Shown here: piece after piece, positions 1-9,988 of the stretch
Layout of the letters: the number at the start of each line of letters is the position of its first letter
Position numbering within the stretch: the stretch's first letter is position 1
Source of the DNA: Thermotogaceae bacterium
Lineage (GTDB): Bacteria > Thermotogota > Thermotogae > MWEM01
Assembly (NCBI GenBank): GCA_012744415.1
Contig: JAAYCF010000208.1
Location: 1 to 41,096, forward strand
Length of the DNA: 41,096 bases
Direction: 5' to 3'
Notes under the pieces: generated by a model
Told to the model about the DNA's origin: nothing
Databases searched by the model: none
The model's input: only the letters and a program-made list of their open reading frames with translations
Position numbers and translations under genes: made by a program

Positions 1-2572
1 CGGGGGAGATCTCCGCTTCCCCTTTCGGGGTGACCTTACCGACCAGAATATCTTCGGAAGAGACGAAAGCCCCTACCCGAACGATTCCGTTCTCGTCTAG
101 GTTTTTCAACCGTTCTTTGCTGACATTGGGGATATCTGGAGTGATCTCTTCAGCTCCTAGTCGAGTTTCACGCGAGTTTACCTCGTACATCTCCACGTGG
201 ATGGAAGTGAAGGTATCCTGAGCCAAAAGGTTCTCGTTAACCAGAATCGCGTCTTCAAAGTTATACCCTTCCCAAGGCATAAAAGCGACCAAGATGTTTT
301 TACCCAAGGCCAACTCGCCCATGTCCGTTGCCGGCCCATCAGCGATGGGTTCTCCCGCTTTGACCCAATCGCCCGCTTTCACAATTGCATGTTGGTTGAT
401 GAGCGTATCCTGATTGGAGCGTTGGAACTTCGCAAGCCGGTAAACGTCGATCACTGGTTGCTTTTTTTCATAGATCAATTTGTCATTCTCGTCGGCACGA
501 TGGATTTCGATCTTTTTCGCATCGATCTTCGATACCTGTCCGGGATACTTAGCCAAAACGACGTATCCGGAGTCCCTTGCCGCTACCCACTCGACGCCGG
601 TCCCCACACGCGGCGCCTGTGGATTGAGAAGCGGTACGCCCTGCCGTTGCATGTTTGACCCCATCAATGCCCGGTTCGAGTCGTCGTGCTCCAAAAAGGG
701 GATCAACGCGGTGGAAATCGAGATCATTTGCTTCGGCGATACATCCTTGAACTGTACTTCCTCTTTCTTTTCGTAGCGGATGTCGCCATGATAGCGCACG
801 ACAACGCGATCGGTCATTATCGTCCCGTCCGCGCTTACCGGCGTATTCGCTTGCGCGATCTTGTACAATTCCTCCTGGTCGGCCGTAAGGAATACGATCT
901 CTTCAGTCACCTTTCCCTTCTCCACTTTACTGTAAGGTGTGATGAGGAAACCGAACCGGTCGATCGTGGCAAAGGTGGACAAAGAGGTGATCAAACCGAT
1001 ATTGGCCCCTTCCGGAGTTTCTATCGGGCACATTCTGCCATAATGCGAGTCATGAACGTCCCGTACCTCTATTTTCGCCCTCTCCCGTTTTAACCCGCCG
1101 GGTCCAATTGAAGAAAGCCTTCTTTTGTTCGTCAGCTCGGAGAGCGGATTAACCTGATCCATGAACTGGGAAAGCTGACTGCTGGCGAAAAACTGATTCA
1201 TCGCGATAATGATCGGTCTAACATTGATCAAGCTTTGAACCGAGACTTTATCCAAAGTGTTATATATGGTCAATTTTTCTTGTATCAATTTCTGTATTTT
1301 GACGAAACCGCGTTCAAACTCCGATTGAAGGAGCTCGCCGACGGTTCGTACGCGTTTGTTGCCCAAATGGTCTTTGGTGTCCCTTAGATTGGGATCCCTC
1401 TCTAAGTCAAGCAAATGCATCGCCGCGAGCAGAAGATCCATTTTTTTGATAACCTGAGACTCTTCTTCATACTTCTGAGTATTCTTTTGTGTCGGGTCTT
1501 GGAATCTCAAGTATTGCTCATAGACGGTGTCCAACCGACGATTCATCTTATAACGCCCCACTTCTGAGAAATCGTATTTTTCTTCGCTGAAGTAGAGGTT
1601 ATAAAGGTAATTCTTAGCCGTATTAACCCGCGGGATTTCCCCTGGTTTCAACTTCCGGAAAAGCTCCATAACGGCCTCGTCTTCGGTTGCCTCTTGCAAA
1701 GACTCATCCATACTTTCGTACGTTTTCTGGATAAAGGGATTCAGGATCGTGATTTTTTCGATTCCCGCTTCCAAAATTTGATCGTACATCTTTTTAACGA
1801 TCTTTTCTCCGCGCGCCAAGAGGGTCTCGCCATCGGAATTTTTAATCTCATCGAGTAAAATCGCGCCTTCGTAGGTTTCAAGGTCTTTCTTCTCATAGAT
1901 TTCAACTTCATAGGGGAAATAAGAAAAAAACTCAGAATTGATCTCAAAGCCGACCGCTTTCAAAAAGAGCAGAAGATTCACTTTTCTTCGTCGGTCGATA
2001 CGAGCTTGAAGCTGGTGTTTGTTCGGATTGAGCATGACCTCTAACCATGCGCCACGCTGGGGAAGAAAATGGGCGACGTAAATCGGACGCGTACCGGGAG
2101 TATTGGGTTCATCCACAAAATATATGCCGGGAGACCGCACGAGTTGATTCACGACCACGCGTTCGGCCCCATTGATGATGAATGAACCTCTTTCGGTCAT
2201 AAACGGGATGTAGCCAAAAAACGCTTCTTCTTCTCTCATCTCATTGGTATTGATATCGGAAATACGAACGGTGACGTACAACGGAACGCTGAAGGACGTG
2301 CCTTTGGCTTTGCAGTCGTCTTCGTTTTCCTTGGGTTCCCCAATCTTGGTTTGGACGAATTCCAGCACAAAACCCTTCTCATCTTTTCGGAGGTCGCCTC
2401 GATGAGGTTGGGAACGGATCGGGGAAAACTTGTTCAATATCTCCATAATACCGTTTTCGAGGAACCATTTATAAGAACTGGTTTGTATTTCGATTAAATT
2501 CGGTACTTTAATGGCTTCACGGATAGAACCGTATACGACTCTTTCTCTGCGTCCGAAACGTTCAGATTTCAC
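1..2572 (-). CDS. rpoB: DNA-directed RNA polymerase subunit beta (N-terminal part; continues off the window's left edge)
   Basis: Minus strand from GTG at 2572 reads [41 protein letters not shown]..., typical of the RpoB N-terminus; RBS GAGAGGTG upstream; lies after rplL. Absent from the ORF track because it has no stop inside the window. Confidence 0.97.
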   Translation of the reverse strand, partial: MKSERFGRRERVVYGSIREAIKVPNLIEIQTSSYKWFLENGIMEILNKFSPIRSQPHRGDLRKDEKGFVLEFVQTKIGEPKENEDDCKAKGTSFSVPLYVTVRISDINTNEMREEEAFFGYIPFMTERGSFIINGAERVVVNQLVRSPGIYFVDEPNTPGTRPIYVAHFLPQRGAWLEVMLNPNKHQLQARIDRRRKVNLLLFLKAVGFEINSEFFSYFPYEVEIYEKKDLETYEGAILLDEIKNSDGETLLARGEKIVKKMYDQILEAGIEKITILNPFIQKTYESMDESLQEATEDEAVMELFRKLKPGEIPRVNTAKNYLYNLYFSEEKYDFSEVGRYKMNRRLDTVYEQYLRFQDPTQKNTQKYEEESQVIKKMDLLLAAMHLLDLERDPNLRDTKDHLGNKRVRTVGELLQSEFERGFVKIQKLIQEKLTIYNTLDKVSVQSLINVRPIIIAMNQFFASSQLSQFMDQVNPLSELTNKRRLSSIGPGGLKRERAKIEVRDVHDSHYGRMCPIETPEGANIGLITSLSTFATIDRFGFLITPYSKVEKGKVTEEIVFLTADQEELYKIAQANTPVSADGTIMTDRVVVRYHGDIRYEKKEEVQFKDVSPKQMISISTALIPFLEHDDSNRALMGSNMQRQGVPLLNPQAPRVGTGVEWVAARDSGYVVLAKYPGQVSKIDAKKIEIHRADENDKLIYEKKQPVIDVYRLAKFQRSNQDTLINQHAIVKAGDWVKAGEPIADGPATDMGELALGKNILVAFMPWEGYNFEDAILVNENLLAQDTFTSIHVEMYEVNSRETRLGAEEITPDIPNVSKERLKNLDENGIVRVGAFVSSEDILVGKVTPKGEAEISP

Positions 2573-2598
2573 CCTATCACCTCTCGTAATATACAAGC

Positions 2599-2625
2599 AA
2601 AAAAGGACATCAGGCTGAGCCTGAT
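2599..2625 (-). terminator. Terminator/attenuator-like hairpin between rplL and rpoB
   Basis: Minus strand ATCAGGC-TCA-GCCTGAT (7-bp stem) then GTCC and T6. Confidence 0.55.
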
Positions 2626-2650
2626 ACCCTTCTTTTAGACTGAAGTCACC

Positions 2651-3037
2651 TTATTTCAGTTCAACTTCCGCGCCGGCATCAACAAATTTCTTTTTGATAT
2701 CCTCCGCTTCTTCCTTCTTGACGTTTTCTTTAACGACGGCATCCGGAGAACCAGCTTTTTCTACCAGGTCTTTCGCTTCTTTGAGTCCCAATCCGGTTAA
2801 TTCGCGAACGACTTTGATCACGTTGACTTTGTTGGCGCCAAAGGATTTAATCACGACTTTGAAGTCGGTTTGTTCTTCCGCTACGGGCGCTGCCGCGGCC
2901 GCTCCCGCATTTCCTACCGCCGCTACGGCGACCGGAGCCGCGGAGACGCCGAATCTCTCTTCTAACGCTTTCACTAAATCGGCCAGTTCCGATACCTTCA
3001 TATCCTCGATAACTTTAATCAATTCTTCTTTGGTCAT
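2651..3037 (-). CDS. rplL: 50S ribosomal protein L7/L12
   Basis: [40 protein letters not shown]...[15 protein letters not shown]; Ala-rich hinge. Confidence 0.98.
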   Translation of the reverse strand: MTKEELIKVIEDMKVSELADLVKALEERFGVSAAPVAVAAVGNAGAAAAAPVAEEQTDFKVVIKSFGANKVNVIKVVRELTGLGLKEAKDLVEKAGSPDAVVKENVKKEEAEDIKKKFVDAGAEVELK

Positions 3038-3057
3038 TTTGTGACACCTCCAAGATT

Positions 3058-3597
3058 TTATTCAGTTTTTGATTTTTCCGTTTTAATCGCTTCTAAAGCG
3101 TACAACAACTTCGTTATAATGCCATTGAGCGCGAACGCCGTCTTGGAAATCGGGGTTTGCAATCGATTGCACAGCATCGCGTACAATTCTTCGCGAGACG
3201 GGAGTTTCGACAGTTCCACGATGGCCTCGCCTTCGAAGATCTGCCCTTCAAAGACCGCCGCTTTTGGAACTAAAAACGGCTGCTCTTTGGCGAATTTCAC
3301 CATCGCCCGCATCACCGGCATCGGATCGGTGTTTTCTTTGACGTAAAGGATCGCGTTCGTTCCGCTGATATGATTCAGGAATGCTTTATCTTCAAAACCG
3401 GATTCTTTTAGAGCAATCCTTAACAAGGTGTTCTTTCCCACTCTCAGAACGCCCCCTAAGCCACGAATCTGGTCGCGCAAATCCGAGATCTTCTGGACGC
3501 TGAGGCCTTTGTAATCTAACAAAGCGAGCACCGGTGAATGTTGAAAATGATCTTTTAGTTCATTGACGATGGTTTCTTTTTGTCCTCGGGTTAACAT
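3058..3597 (-). CDS. rplJ: 50S ribosomal protein L10
   Basis: [45 protein letters not shown]; the track ORF starts at 3648 but ATG at 3597 follows the RBS AGGAGGTG. Confidence 0.96.
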   Translation of the reverse strand: MLTRGQKETIVNELKDHFQHSPVLALLDYKGLSVQKISDLRDQIRGLGGVLRVGKNTLLRIALKESGFEDKAFLNHISGTNAILYVKENTDPMPVMRAMVKFAKEQPFLVPKAAVFEGQIFEGEAIVELSKLPSREELYAMLCNRLQTPISKTAFALNGIITKLLYALEAIKTEKSKTE

Positions 3598-3604
3598 GCT
3601 TTCA

Positions 3605-3715
3605 CCTCCTAATAAAAACGGCCCCGAATGAGGCCGCCTAAAAAACATCCAGCGCGCCTCGGCAGGTGGTCGGAAGACCTTTCATAACCCGCTTTCTACA
3701 GCACGAGCACCGTTT
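3605..3715 (-). promoter_or_regulatory. Putative ribosomal protein L10 leader with terminator-like hairpin
   Basis: Minus strand ...GGGTTATGAAAGGTCTTCCGACCACCTGCCGAGGCGCGC... resembles the L10 leader core; then CGGCCTC/GGGGCCG hairpin (3619-3636) plus T5 just before the rplJ RBS. Confidence 0.7.
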
Positions 3716-3774
3716 ACTAATTTTTATACCGAATTTCTATCTTTCGCTAACTTCTTCCAGAGTATTTCCGGATA

Positions 3775-4461
3775 CTATTCCTCCACTTTAAGGCGGATGC
3801 CCGGGCTCATCGTCGAGGCCAAGGACACCTTTTTAAAAAGCTTTCCTTTCACTCCTGATGGGCGCAACGCCAGCACCTGTTGAATCGTCGATTCGATGTT
3901 TTCCTGCAGGACTGCGTCTTTGAATGAGCGTCTGCCGACGACTAAGTGGATGTTTCCGGTTTTGTCATTTCGCGCCTCGATTCGTCCCAACTTGAAGCCT
4001 TTGACCGCATCGTCGATATCCTCGGTGACGGTCCCAGATTTCGGAGAAGGCATGAGTCCCCGAGGCCCTAGAACCTTTCCCAGTTTACCGATTACGCGCA
4101 TCATATCAGGGGTTGCAATTGCCACGTCGAAGTCAAACCAGTTCTCTTTGGCGATCTTGTCGGCATAGTCTTCCGCGCCGATAAAGTCCGCTCCGGCATT
4201 TTTCGCTTCTTCTGCCTTTTCACCCTTCGCAAAAACGAGTACGCGAACCGTTTTACCTGTACCATGCGGGAGAGAGATAGGGCTTCGTATCTGTTGTTCC
4301 GCTTTTTTCGGATCGATGTTCGCCCAAAAATGAATCTCTATCGTTTCGTCAAACTTGGCGTTCGCAATCTCCTTCACTAATTTGACGGCTTCGGGTAGTT
4401 CATATTCTTTCGCAATATCAACCTTTTTAAGGTTTTCCAGGAATCTTTTGGATTTTTTCAT
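3775..4461 (-). CDS. rplA: 50S ribosomal protein L1
   Basis: [59 protein letters not shown]...[15 protein letters not shown]. Confidence 0.98.
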   Translation of the reverse strand: MKKSKRFLENLKKVDIAKEYELPEAVKLVKEIANAKFDETIEIHFWANIDPKKAEQQIRSPISLPHGTGKTVRVLVFAKGEKAEEAKNAGADFIGAEDYADKIAKENWFDFDVAIATPDMMRVIGKLGKVLGPRGLMPSPKSGTVTEDIDDAVKGFKLGRIEARNDKTGNIHLVVGRRSFKDAVLQENIESTIQQVLALRPSGVKGKLFKKVSLASTMSPGIRLKVEE

Positions 4462-4473
4462 CTCGTCCGCCCC

Positions 4474-4899
4474 CTATCCCTTGATCTCGATACCCATCGA
4501 CCGGGCGGTGCCTTCGATAATTTTCATAGCCGCGTCTATATCTCGGGCATTCAAGTCGGGCATCTTTATCTCCGCAATCTTCTTCACTTGCGCTTTCGTC
4601 ACACTGCCGACTTTTTCAGTTAAAGGATTCTTCGCGCCTTTTTTAAGGTTAGCCTCTTTCATTAGCAAAAACCCTGCCGGGGGCGTTTTCTTGATGAACG
4701 TGAAGGAACGATCGTCGTAGATGGTAATCACAACGGGAATGATCGTGCCGACTTCACTGGCTGTTTCGGCGTTGAACTGCTTGCAAAAACCCATGATATT
4801 GACCCCGTGCTGCCCCAACGCCGGGCCAACGGGAGGAGCCGGATTGGCCTTCCCCGCGGGCAATTGCAGTTTTACTTGCGTTACGACTTTTTTTGCCAT
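4474..4899 (-). CDS. rplK: 50S ribosomal protein L11
   Basis: [44 protein letters not shown]. Confidence 0.98.
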   Translation of the reverse strand: MAKKVVTQVKLQLPAGKANPAPPVGPALGQHGVNIMGFCKQFNAETASEVGTIIPVVITIYDDRSFTFIKKTPPAGFLLMKEANLKKGAKNPLTEKVGSVTKAQVKKIAEIKMPDLNARDIDAAMKIIEGTARSMGIEIKG

Positions 4900-5005
4900 G
4901 TTTTTCCTCCTGGTGGTTGGGCAAATGGCTTAAACCTACCGCCTTTTGCATTTTCGGACTTCCGCGGAAGCCCTTCCACGTATTTCGACCAACAATGGTC
5001 GCCGT

Positions 5006-6073
5006 TTATACTTTCTCTATCTCATTCAAATGCACGAACACGGGGGTTTCTCTCCCGAAGATCGCGACCATTACTTTCAATTCACGTTTCTCCAGGTTGA
5101 TTTCGCTGATCGTTCCCATAAAATCGGCGAACGGACCGGTATTGATCTTGACAACTTCTCCGACCGCGAAATCAAACTCCACCTTGGCCACCTTCGGCGT
5201 CGCTTTGTCCGCCGTCTCGAATCCGGCTAAGCGCATAATCGCCCGCGCTTCGTTGTCCTTCATCGGAATCGGCGCGCCTCCGGAAGATACGAAATTGATT
5301 ACGTTGGGTATCGTCCGTACAGCATTCCAAGACTGATCCGTCATATTCATTTCGATGAAAATATACCCTGGGAACAACCGTCTCTTTCGTATTTTGACCA
5401 GTTTAACGGTCTTTCTCGTACCTTGCTCTATTACTTCCACCAGACCGTCGAAAGCAGCCAAAAACGGCTGTGCTTCGCACAATTGCTCGCCTTCTTTGAA
5501 AGCTTTCCCTTTTTTGATGCGGTTAGATTCGAAAAGTTCCAGCGGTATGTAGTAAATGTCGTCTTTCGCGTCATCTTTTCTCATTACCACGATACGTTTT
5601 ACCTTTTGCGAGGCTAAAACCGTGCCATCCATTTCGCAAATGTACTCGCCTTCTCTAGCTAAAGGCATCCCTTGCTTAATCCGCACGTTCGATTTGATTC
5701 CAGACTCTATTTTATTGGATTCCGGTACATAGTATGTCTTTACGTATTTGCCATCAAGCGTTTCCACCATGATTTTGCGGTAGTTCCGGCTCTCTTTTAT
5801 CTCTCCGGCATGCCGCAACCGGATTGGCTGCTCTTCCCCAAGGACCTGTCCTTTTTTTACCTCGTCGCTGGTGGATACTTTTATCTTCGCATTTGGAGAA
5901 AATGGATACCGCTCGGTTTGCGTATTCACCGGATCGATAACGACTTCTTCAGGGACAACCACTCTGCCAATCAAATGATTGAGATTCAACGCATCTCTTT
6001 TTTGATCAACCAATTCCCTGATCGTATCTTCCAAACCCGAATAGGTTTGGATGACAAACCACTTCTTTTTCAA
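5006..6073 (-). CDS. nusG: Transcription termination/antitermination protein NusG with large internal insertion
   Basis: N-terminus MKKKWFVIQTYSGLEDTIRELVDQKRD; NGN resumes at KIRKRRLFPGYIFIEMNMTDQSWNAVRTIPNV; KOW domain VGEVVKINTGPFADFMGTISEI; 355 aa versus about 180 aa typical. Confidence 0.97.
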   Translation of the reverse strand: MKKKWFVIQTYSGLEDTIRELVDQKRDALNLNHLIGRVVVPEEVVIDPVNTQTERYPFSPNAKIKVSTSDEVKKGQVLGEEQPIRLRHAGEIKESRNYRKIMVETLDGKYVKTYYVPESNKIESGIKSNVRIKQGMPLAREGEYICEMDGTVLASQKVKRIVVMRKDDAKDDIYYIPLELFESNRIKKGKAFKEGEQLCEAQPFLAAFDGLVEVIEQGTRKTVKLVKIRKRRLFPGYIFIEMNMTDQSWNAVRTIPNVINFVSSGGAPIPMKDNEARAIMRLAGFETADKATPKVAKVEFDFAVGEVVKINTGPFADFMGTISEINLEKRELKVMVAIFGRETPVFVHLNEIEKV

Positions 6074-6079
6074 AAACGA

Positions 6080-6367
6080 TCACCCGATGCCTAACAGAAC
6101 CAGGAGGTATTTCGTAAGCGAGCTGAAAGCGAAATCGAGGAGACCGAAATAGACCCCCATAACCCCCAATAGAACGGCGACAACCCCCGCTGTGGAAAAC
6201 AAAACTTTTTTATTCGGCCAAGAGGTCGATTTAAACTCCACTTTGATCTCTTGGAAAAATTTCTTAATCTTAGAAGGTTTTTTGATCTTTTGCGCAGGCG
6301 CCGCTTCGCGAGCCTGTTCTTTCGCTTTCTTGATCTTTACGGGAGTGCTGTCCTTCCCATCCGTCAT
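6080..6367 (-). CDS. secE: Preprotein translocase subunit SecE
   Basis: KKFFQEIKVEFKSTSWPNKKVLFSTAGVVAVLLGVMGVYFGLLDFAFSSLTKYLL; directly upstream of nusG. Confidence 0.93.
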   Translation of the reverse strand: MTDGKDSTPVKIKKAKEQAREAAPAQKIKKPSKIKKFFQEIKVEFKSTSWPNKKVLFSTAGVVAVLLGVMGVYFGLLDFAFSSLTKYLLVLLGIG

Positions 6368-6392
6368 CTAACGTCTTCCCCCTTAAAAAAAT

Positions 6393-6468
6393 TGGCAGGC
6401 CCGGAGGGTCTCGAACCCCCAACAACTGATTTTGGAGACCAGTGCTCTACCAATTGAGCTACGGACCT
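6393..6468 (-). tRNA. tRNA-Trp (anticodon CCA)
   Basis: AGGTCCG TAGCTCAATTGGTAGAGC ACTGGTCTCCAAAATCAG TTGTTGGGGGTTCGAGACCCTCC CGGGCCT-type acceptor G CCA; cloverleaf folds; CCA encoded. Confidence 0.97.
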
Positions 6469-6479
6469 GCTTCTAGGCG

Positions 6480-6629
6480 TTACTTGCCTTCTCGATGGAG
6501 CGTGTGTTTCCGGCACTTCTTGCAAAACTTGCTGAGCTCCAGTTTTTCTTTTGAAGCCTGCTTATTCTTAGTTGTCGAATAATTTCTGTCCTTGCATTCC
6601 GTGCATTCCAATGTTATTTTTACTCTCAC
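6480..6629 (-). CDS. rpmG: 50S ribosomal protein L33
   Basis: GTG start; [49 protein letters not shown], with CxxC/CxxC. Not in the ORF track (49 aa). Confidence 0.95.
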   Translation of the reverse strand: MRVKITLECTECKDRNYSTTKNKQASKEKLELSKFCKKCRKHTLHREGK

Positions 6630-6654
6630 GTTACCGACACCTCTTTTTCCGTAT

Positions 6655-6741
6655 TGGTGGTAAGGGAAGGATTTGAACCTTCGAAGGCATTCTGCCAGCG
6701 GATTTACAGTCCGCCCCCTTTGGCCGCTCGGGCACCTTACC
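6655..6741 (-). tRNA. tRNA-Tyr (anticodon GTA)
   Basis: GGTAAGGTGCCCGAGCGGCCAAAGGGGGCGGACTGTAAATCCGCTGGCAGAATGCCTTCGAAGGTTCAAATCCTTCCCTTACCACCA; long variable arm; CCA encoded. Confidence 0.97.
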
Positions 6742-6754
6742 GTTCAATAGCCAC

Positions 6755-6831
6755 TGGAGCCAGCGGGGGGAGTCGAACCCTCGACCTGCTGATTACAAAT
6801 CAGCCGCTCTGGCCGACTGAGCTACACTGGC
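6755..6831 (-). tRNA. tRNA-Thr (anticodon TGT)
   Basis: GCCAGTGTAGCTCAGTCGGCCAGAGCGGCTGATTTGTAATCAGCAGGTCGAGGGTTCGACTCCCCCCGCTGGCTCCA; CCA encoded. Confidence 0.97.
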
Positions 6832-6854
6832 TCGTACATGTCAAAACCTTCGGT

Positions 6855-6883
6855 ATTATAGCGATTTACTCCCCTTTTGTCAA
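6855..6883 (-). promoter_or_regulatory. Sigma70-type consensus promoter for the tRNA/rpmG/secE/nusG/ribosomal protein/rpoB operon
   Basis: Minus strand TTGACA-17 nt-TATAAT, exact consensus in both hexamers and spacing, just upstream of tRNA-Thr. Confidence 0.9.
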
Positions 6884-6937
6884 TAGTCCTATGTAACGTT
6901 TTGACTCATCAAGGGCGTTGCGTTTTGGTCTTTCGGA

Positions 6938-9922
6938 TCATACGACGATTTCCCCGTCGATCGCCTCCAGCAGACGGGTGGCGATTAAAGGATCAAATTG
7001 AGAACCGGTGTGCAGAAGAAGCTCTTCTTTTGCCTCTTCCTTCGTCATCGGTTTCCGGTAAGCGTATTCCCCAGTCATTTCATCGTAAGCTTCCGCTGCC
7101 GAAATTATGCGCGCCTTCAAAGGGATTTGTTCTCCCCTCAACCCCTTGGGATAGCCGGAACCGTTCCACCATTCATGATGGTACAAAACGTATTCCGCGA
7201 ATTTGGCCAAACTAGGAACTGTCGCCAAAATTCGAAAACCGATTTCCGGGTGTCTGCGCACTTCGTCGCGCTCTTCTGTCGTCAATGGACCCGTCTTCCG
7301 CAAAATGTTCTTGTCGATGGCGATCTTGCCGATATCGTGCAAAAGTGCCGCCTTCTCAAGATCTTCCAGCTCTTCCGCGTTTAATCCCAGTTTGATACCG
7401 ACCAGCCGCGAGATGTTCGCCACCCGCTTGGAGTGTTTCTCTTCTCCTTCAAAGTTACCGTACAGAGAATCCAATATAACGTTCACGGAACGATTTTTCA
7501 TAAACGGGCTTTCGTTTAGCTTCTTTGTCAACATTACCTCTTCCGCTTTCTTTAATATTTCGTGAATATCTTCTTCCGGAGAAACTTTGCTTTGATATCC
7601 GAAAGAGACCGAAAGATCGAGGTCGTTTATTTTTTCAGTGGACAGGAGTTGCTGCATCCGGTGAATGATCTGCCCCGTTTCTTCCGCATTCGTTTGGGGT
7701 AACAGAACCACAAATTCGTCACCTCCGACTCGAGAAAGAATATCATCGGCTCGGCAAGCTTTCTTCAACAACATCGATATCTTCTGAAGCATGCGGTCTC
7801 CAGTCGAGTGCCCAAAAGAGTCGTTGATAAGCTTTAGGCCGTTCACGTCCGCCATAATCAAGGTGATCGGTAGGTTCCGCTTGACATCCAACCGTTTCAT
7901 CTCTTCGATAAAAAACCGGCGGTTGTAAATACCCGTCAGTTGGTCGTGGTAACTCAAGTACTCCAGCTTTTTTTCATTCGCCCGTCTTTGACCGATGTCC
8001 CGCCATAAGTAATGGAACATCGTTTCACCGTGCAGCGTGATCGTGGTTAACATCACTTCCACGAATAGGGGTGTCCCGTCCTTTTTCGTGTGTTCCCACT
8101 CGAAAACTACCTTACCATCTGTCATCGCCGTTTTCAAGATCGCTTCGCCCACTTCTCTCGAAGACCGGCCATCCGGCTGCATCGCCGGCGAAAAATCCCA
8201 GGTGCTCTTTCCGACGATTGCATCCTTATGTTCTTCTCCCAGAAATATTACCGCCGATCGATTACAGTCGACAAAAGTGTATGTTTTGACGATCACGACG
8301 GGATCAGAAGACTCCTCAAACAGAGTCCGGAAGGTTTTTTCACTTTCCGAAAGCGCGTGCTCAAAGGTTTTACGGTCGGAAATATCGGTCATTAAAATCG
8401 CGAACTGCTCTTTTTCGGGGCTGAAAACATAGATTTCGAAATGCTTGTCCATCGTCGGGAAGTACTGTTCGTATCTGGCAGAACCCCTTTCTATACATTC
8501 CTCCCCAACTTGGAGAAACCATTTGGCTTCGAAATCCGGGGCGATCGCTTTCATTCCCCGGCCGAGGACCTGCTGCCGGTTCGCATTAAAAAGCCGTTCG
8601 AAAGCGCTATTGATCTCTAAGAAGACCGTGTCGATCGCTTGATTGTCGGCGTCCCGCACGATCTCGAAAAGAGCCAAAGCTTGTTGCATCTCGGTGATCA
8701 GGGACTTATACTTTCTTTCACTGTGCGCTAGCCGCTCTTCGCTGTATTTCAGCAACTCGAACTTACTCCGAAGCTCTTCTTCTGTCAGAGTCAGCTGATT
8801 GAAGGAAGCTTCTAACTGTTCATTGACAGCAGCCAGCTCTTCCGCGTGGTTTTCTAGTTCCACGAAGTAGTCTTTGGTTCTTCCCAGCACCCGGTTGATC
8901 GATCGACGAACCTGAGAGAAAGCCTCGCCTTCCCCTTCGGGCAACAGGTATTCTTTCGACTTCTCAACGTCTATTGCGCTAATCTCTGATTCCAACTTTA
9001 CTACAGGTGTTAGAATTGTTTTTTTGGACAGCCAAAGGAAGAAGAGGAAGATAATCACAGAAGCGAGACCGGATAATAAAAAAATCGTCAAAACCTGGGT
9101 TTCATAGGATAAGTATTCGTTGAAGCCTAAAAACGTGACGATTTGCCAGTCTGTACCATCTATCTTCTGGTAAGTCAAGTACCCTTTTTTTCCGTCCAAT
9201 ATTGCCGTATACAGTTCATACCCATTGTGAGACAGCCTCTCTTGGATCTTCATCGAAAGCTCGCTCGTATTTCTCAAGGGTCGCGATAGATCGTAGTCGA
9301 TCATCGGATGCGCCAAAATGTTGTTTTGACCATCGATCAGAAAAGAGTAGTTTCCCTCCTCCGCCTCTCGGCCGAAGACCAATTCCAGGATATTCCGTAT
9401 AATCACATCCCCGCCGACTACGCCCATCAACTTACCGTCCGGGCCGTAAACGGGGCAGGCAATCGTGATGACCCATTGGTCTTTCGTCGCGTTTAAAAAC
9501 GCCTCTGAAAAAATTAGCTTGTTTTCCTGCACCGCTTTCACGTACCACGGGCGTTGCCGAAGGTCAAAGGTGGGCGGGGGGATAAATCCGCTGCCGTTGA
9601 TCATTTGGTTCTCGATGGAACCATAATAGATCGACATAAATGTCGGGTTCTCTTTCATCAGCCGTATGTAGAAATCGAGTAGACCTTCTCGCGTCCAATT
9701 ACCGGCCGACGTAAAAACCTCCGCATCGAGGATTATTTGAGCGTTTTGGCGCAACTTCCCGCTTACGGTTTTTTCGATCGTTTCCGCGGTCAATACCGTT
9801 ACCGACATCGACTTCTCGCGGAGCAGTCTCTCAAAAGACAGATATTGGAAGAGCAACCCGGCGACCAACGTCGCGATCAACGCTATGAAGAAGAAATAGT
9901 ATTTCCGTATGAGTACGTTCAT
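6938..9922 (-). CDS. Membrane-bound Cache-PAS-PAS-GGDEF-HD-GYP protein (c-di-GMP turnover)
   Basis: N-terminal TM, extracytoplasmic Cache-like region (LRQRPWYVKAV...GGDVIIRNILELVFG), second TM, PAS regions, GGDEF (LSRVGGDEFVVLLP) and HD-GYP (HDIGK, HPEIGFRIL, YHHEWWNGSGYPKGLRGEQIP). Confidence 0.92.
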   Translation of the reverse strand: MNVLIRKYYFFFIALIATLVAGLLFQYLSFERLLREKSMSVTVLTAETIEKTVSGKLRQNAQIILDAEVFTSAGNWTREGLLDFYIRLMKENPTFMSIYYGSIENQMINGSGFIPPPTFDLRQRPWYVKAVQENKLIFSEAFLNATKDQWVITIACPVYGPDGKLMGVVGGDVIIRNILELVFGREAEEGNYSFLIDGQNNILAHPMIDYDLSRPLRNTSELSMKIQERLSHNGYELYTAILDGKKGYLTYQKIDGTDWQIVTFLGFNEYLSYETQVLTIFLLSGLASVIIFLFFLWLSKKTILTPVVKLESEISAIDVEKSKEYLLPEGEGEAFSQVRRSINRVLGRTKDYFVELENHAEELAAVNEQLEASFNQLTLTEEELRSKFELLKYSEERLAHSERKYKSLITEMQQALALFEIVRDADNQAIDTVFLEINSAFERLFNANRQQVLGRGMKAIAPDFEAKWFLQVGEECIERGSARYEQYFPTMDKHFEIYVFSPEKEQFAILMTDISDRKTFEHALSESEKTFRTLFEESSDPVVIVKTYTFVDCNRSAVIFLGEEHKDAIVGKSTWDFSPAMQPDGRSSREVGEAILKTAMTDGKVVFEWEHTKKDGTPLFVEVMLTTITLHGETMFHYLWRDIGQRRANEKKLEYLSYHDQLTGIYNRRFFIEEMKRLDVKRNLPITLIMADVNGLKLINDSFGHSTGDRMLQKISMLLKKACRADDILSRVGGDEFVVLLPQTNAEETGQIIHRMQQLLSTEKINDLDLSVSFGYQSKVSPEEDIHEILKKAEEVMLTKKLNESPFMKNRSVNVILDSLYGNFEGEEKHSKRVANISRLVGIKLGLNAEELEDLEKAALLHDIGKIAIDKNILRKTGPLTTEERDEVRRHPEIGFRILATVPSLAKFAEYVLYHHEWWNGSGYPKGLRGEQIPLKARIISAAEAYDEMTGEYAYRKPMTKEEAKEELLLHTGSQFDPLIATRLLEAIDGEIVV

Positions 9923-9979
9923 CCTAAGGCCTCTGTTCTTCCGACAGTTATTCTCTGTTGCTAATTCTTGCTCATACCT

Positions 9980-9988
9980 ATTGTAACA
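9980..9988 (-). promoter_or_regulatory. Candidate extended -10 promoter element (TGTTACAAT) upstream of the GGDEF/HD-GYP gene
   Basis: TGn-TACAAT on the minus strand; no convincing -35 hexamer. Confidence 0.4.

Noticed and set aside
30-1093. Plus-strand ORFs (63, 153, 98 and 135 aa)
   Set aside because: Antisense shadows of rpoB; no family resemblance and low-complexity composition typical of reversed coding frames.
1741-1947. 68-aa minus-strand ORF in the rpoB region
   Set aside because: Alternate frame of rpoB; the real rpoB frame is open to the window edge and therefore absent from the ORF track.
6251-6457. 68-aa plus-strand ORF over secE and tRNA-Trp
   Set aside because: Its C-terminus (GPEGLEPPTTDFGDQCSTN) is the translated antisense of a tRNA, a common spurious annotation.
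6654-6896. 80-aa plus-strand ORF over tRNA-Tyr and tRNA-Thr
   Set aside because: The REGFEPSK.../GGSRTLDLLITNQPLWPTELHW pattern is antisense tRNA translation, not a real protein.
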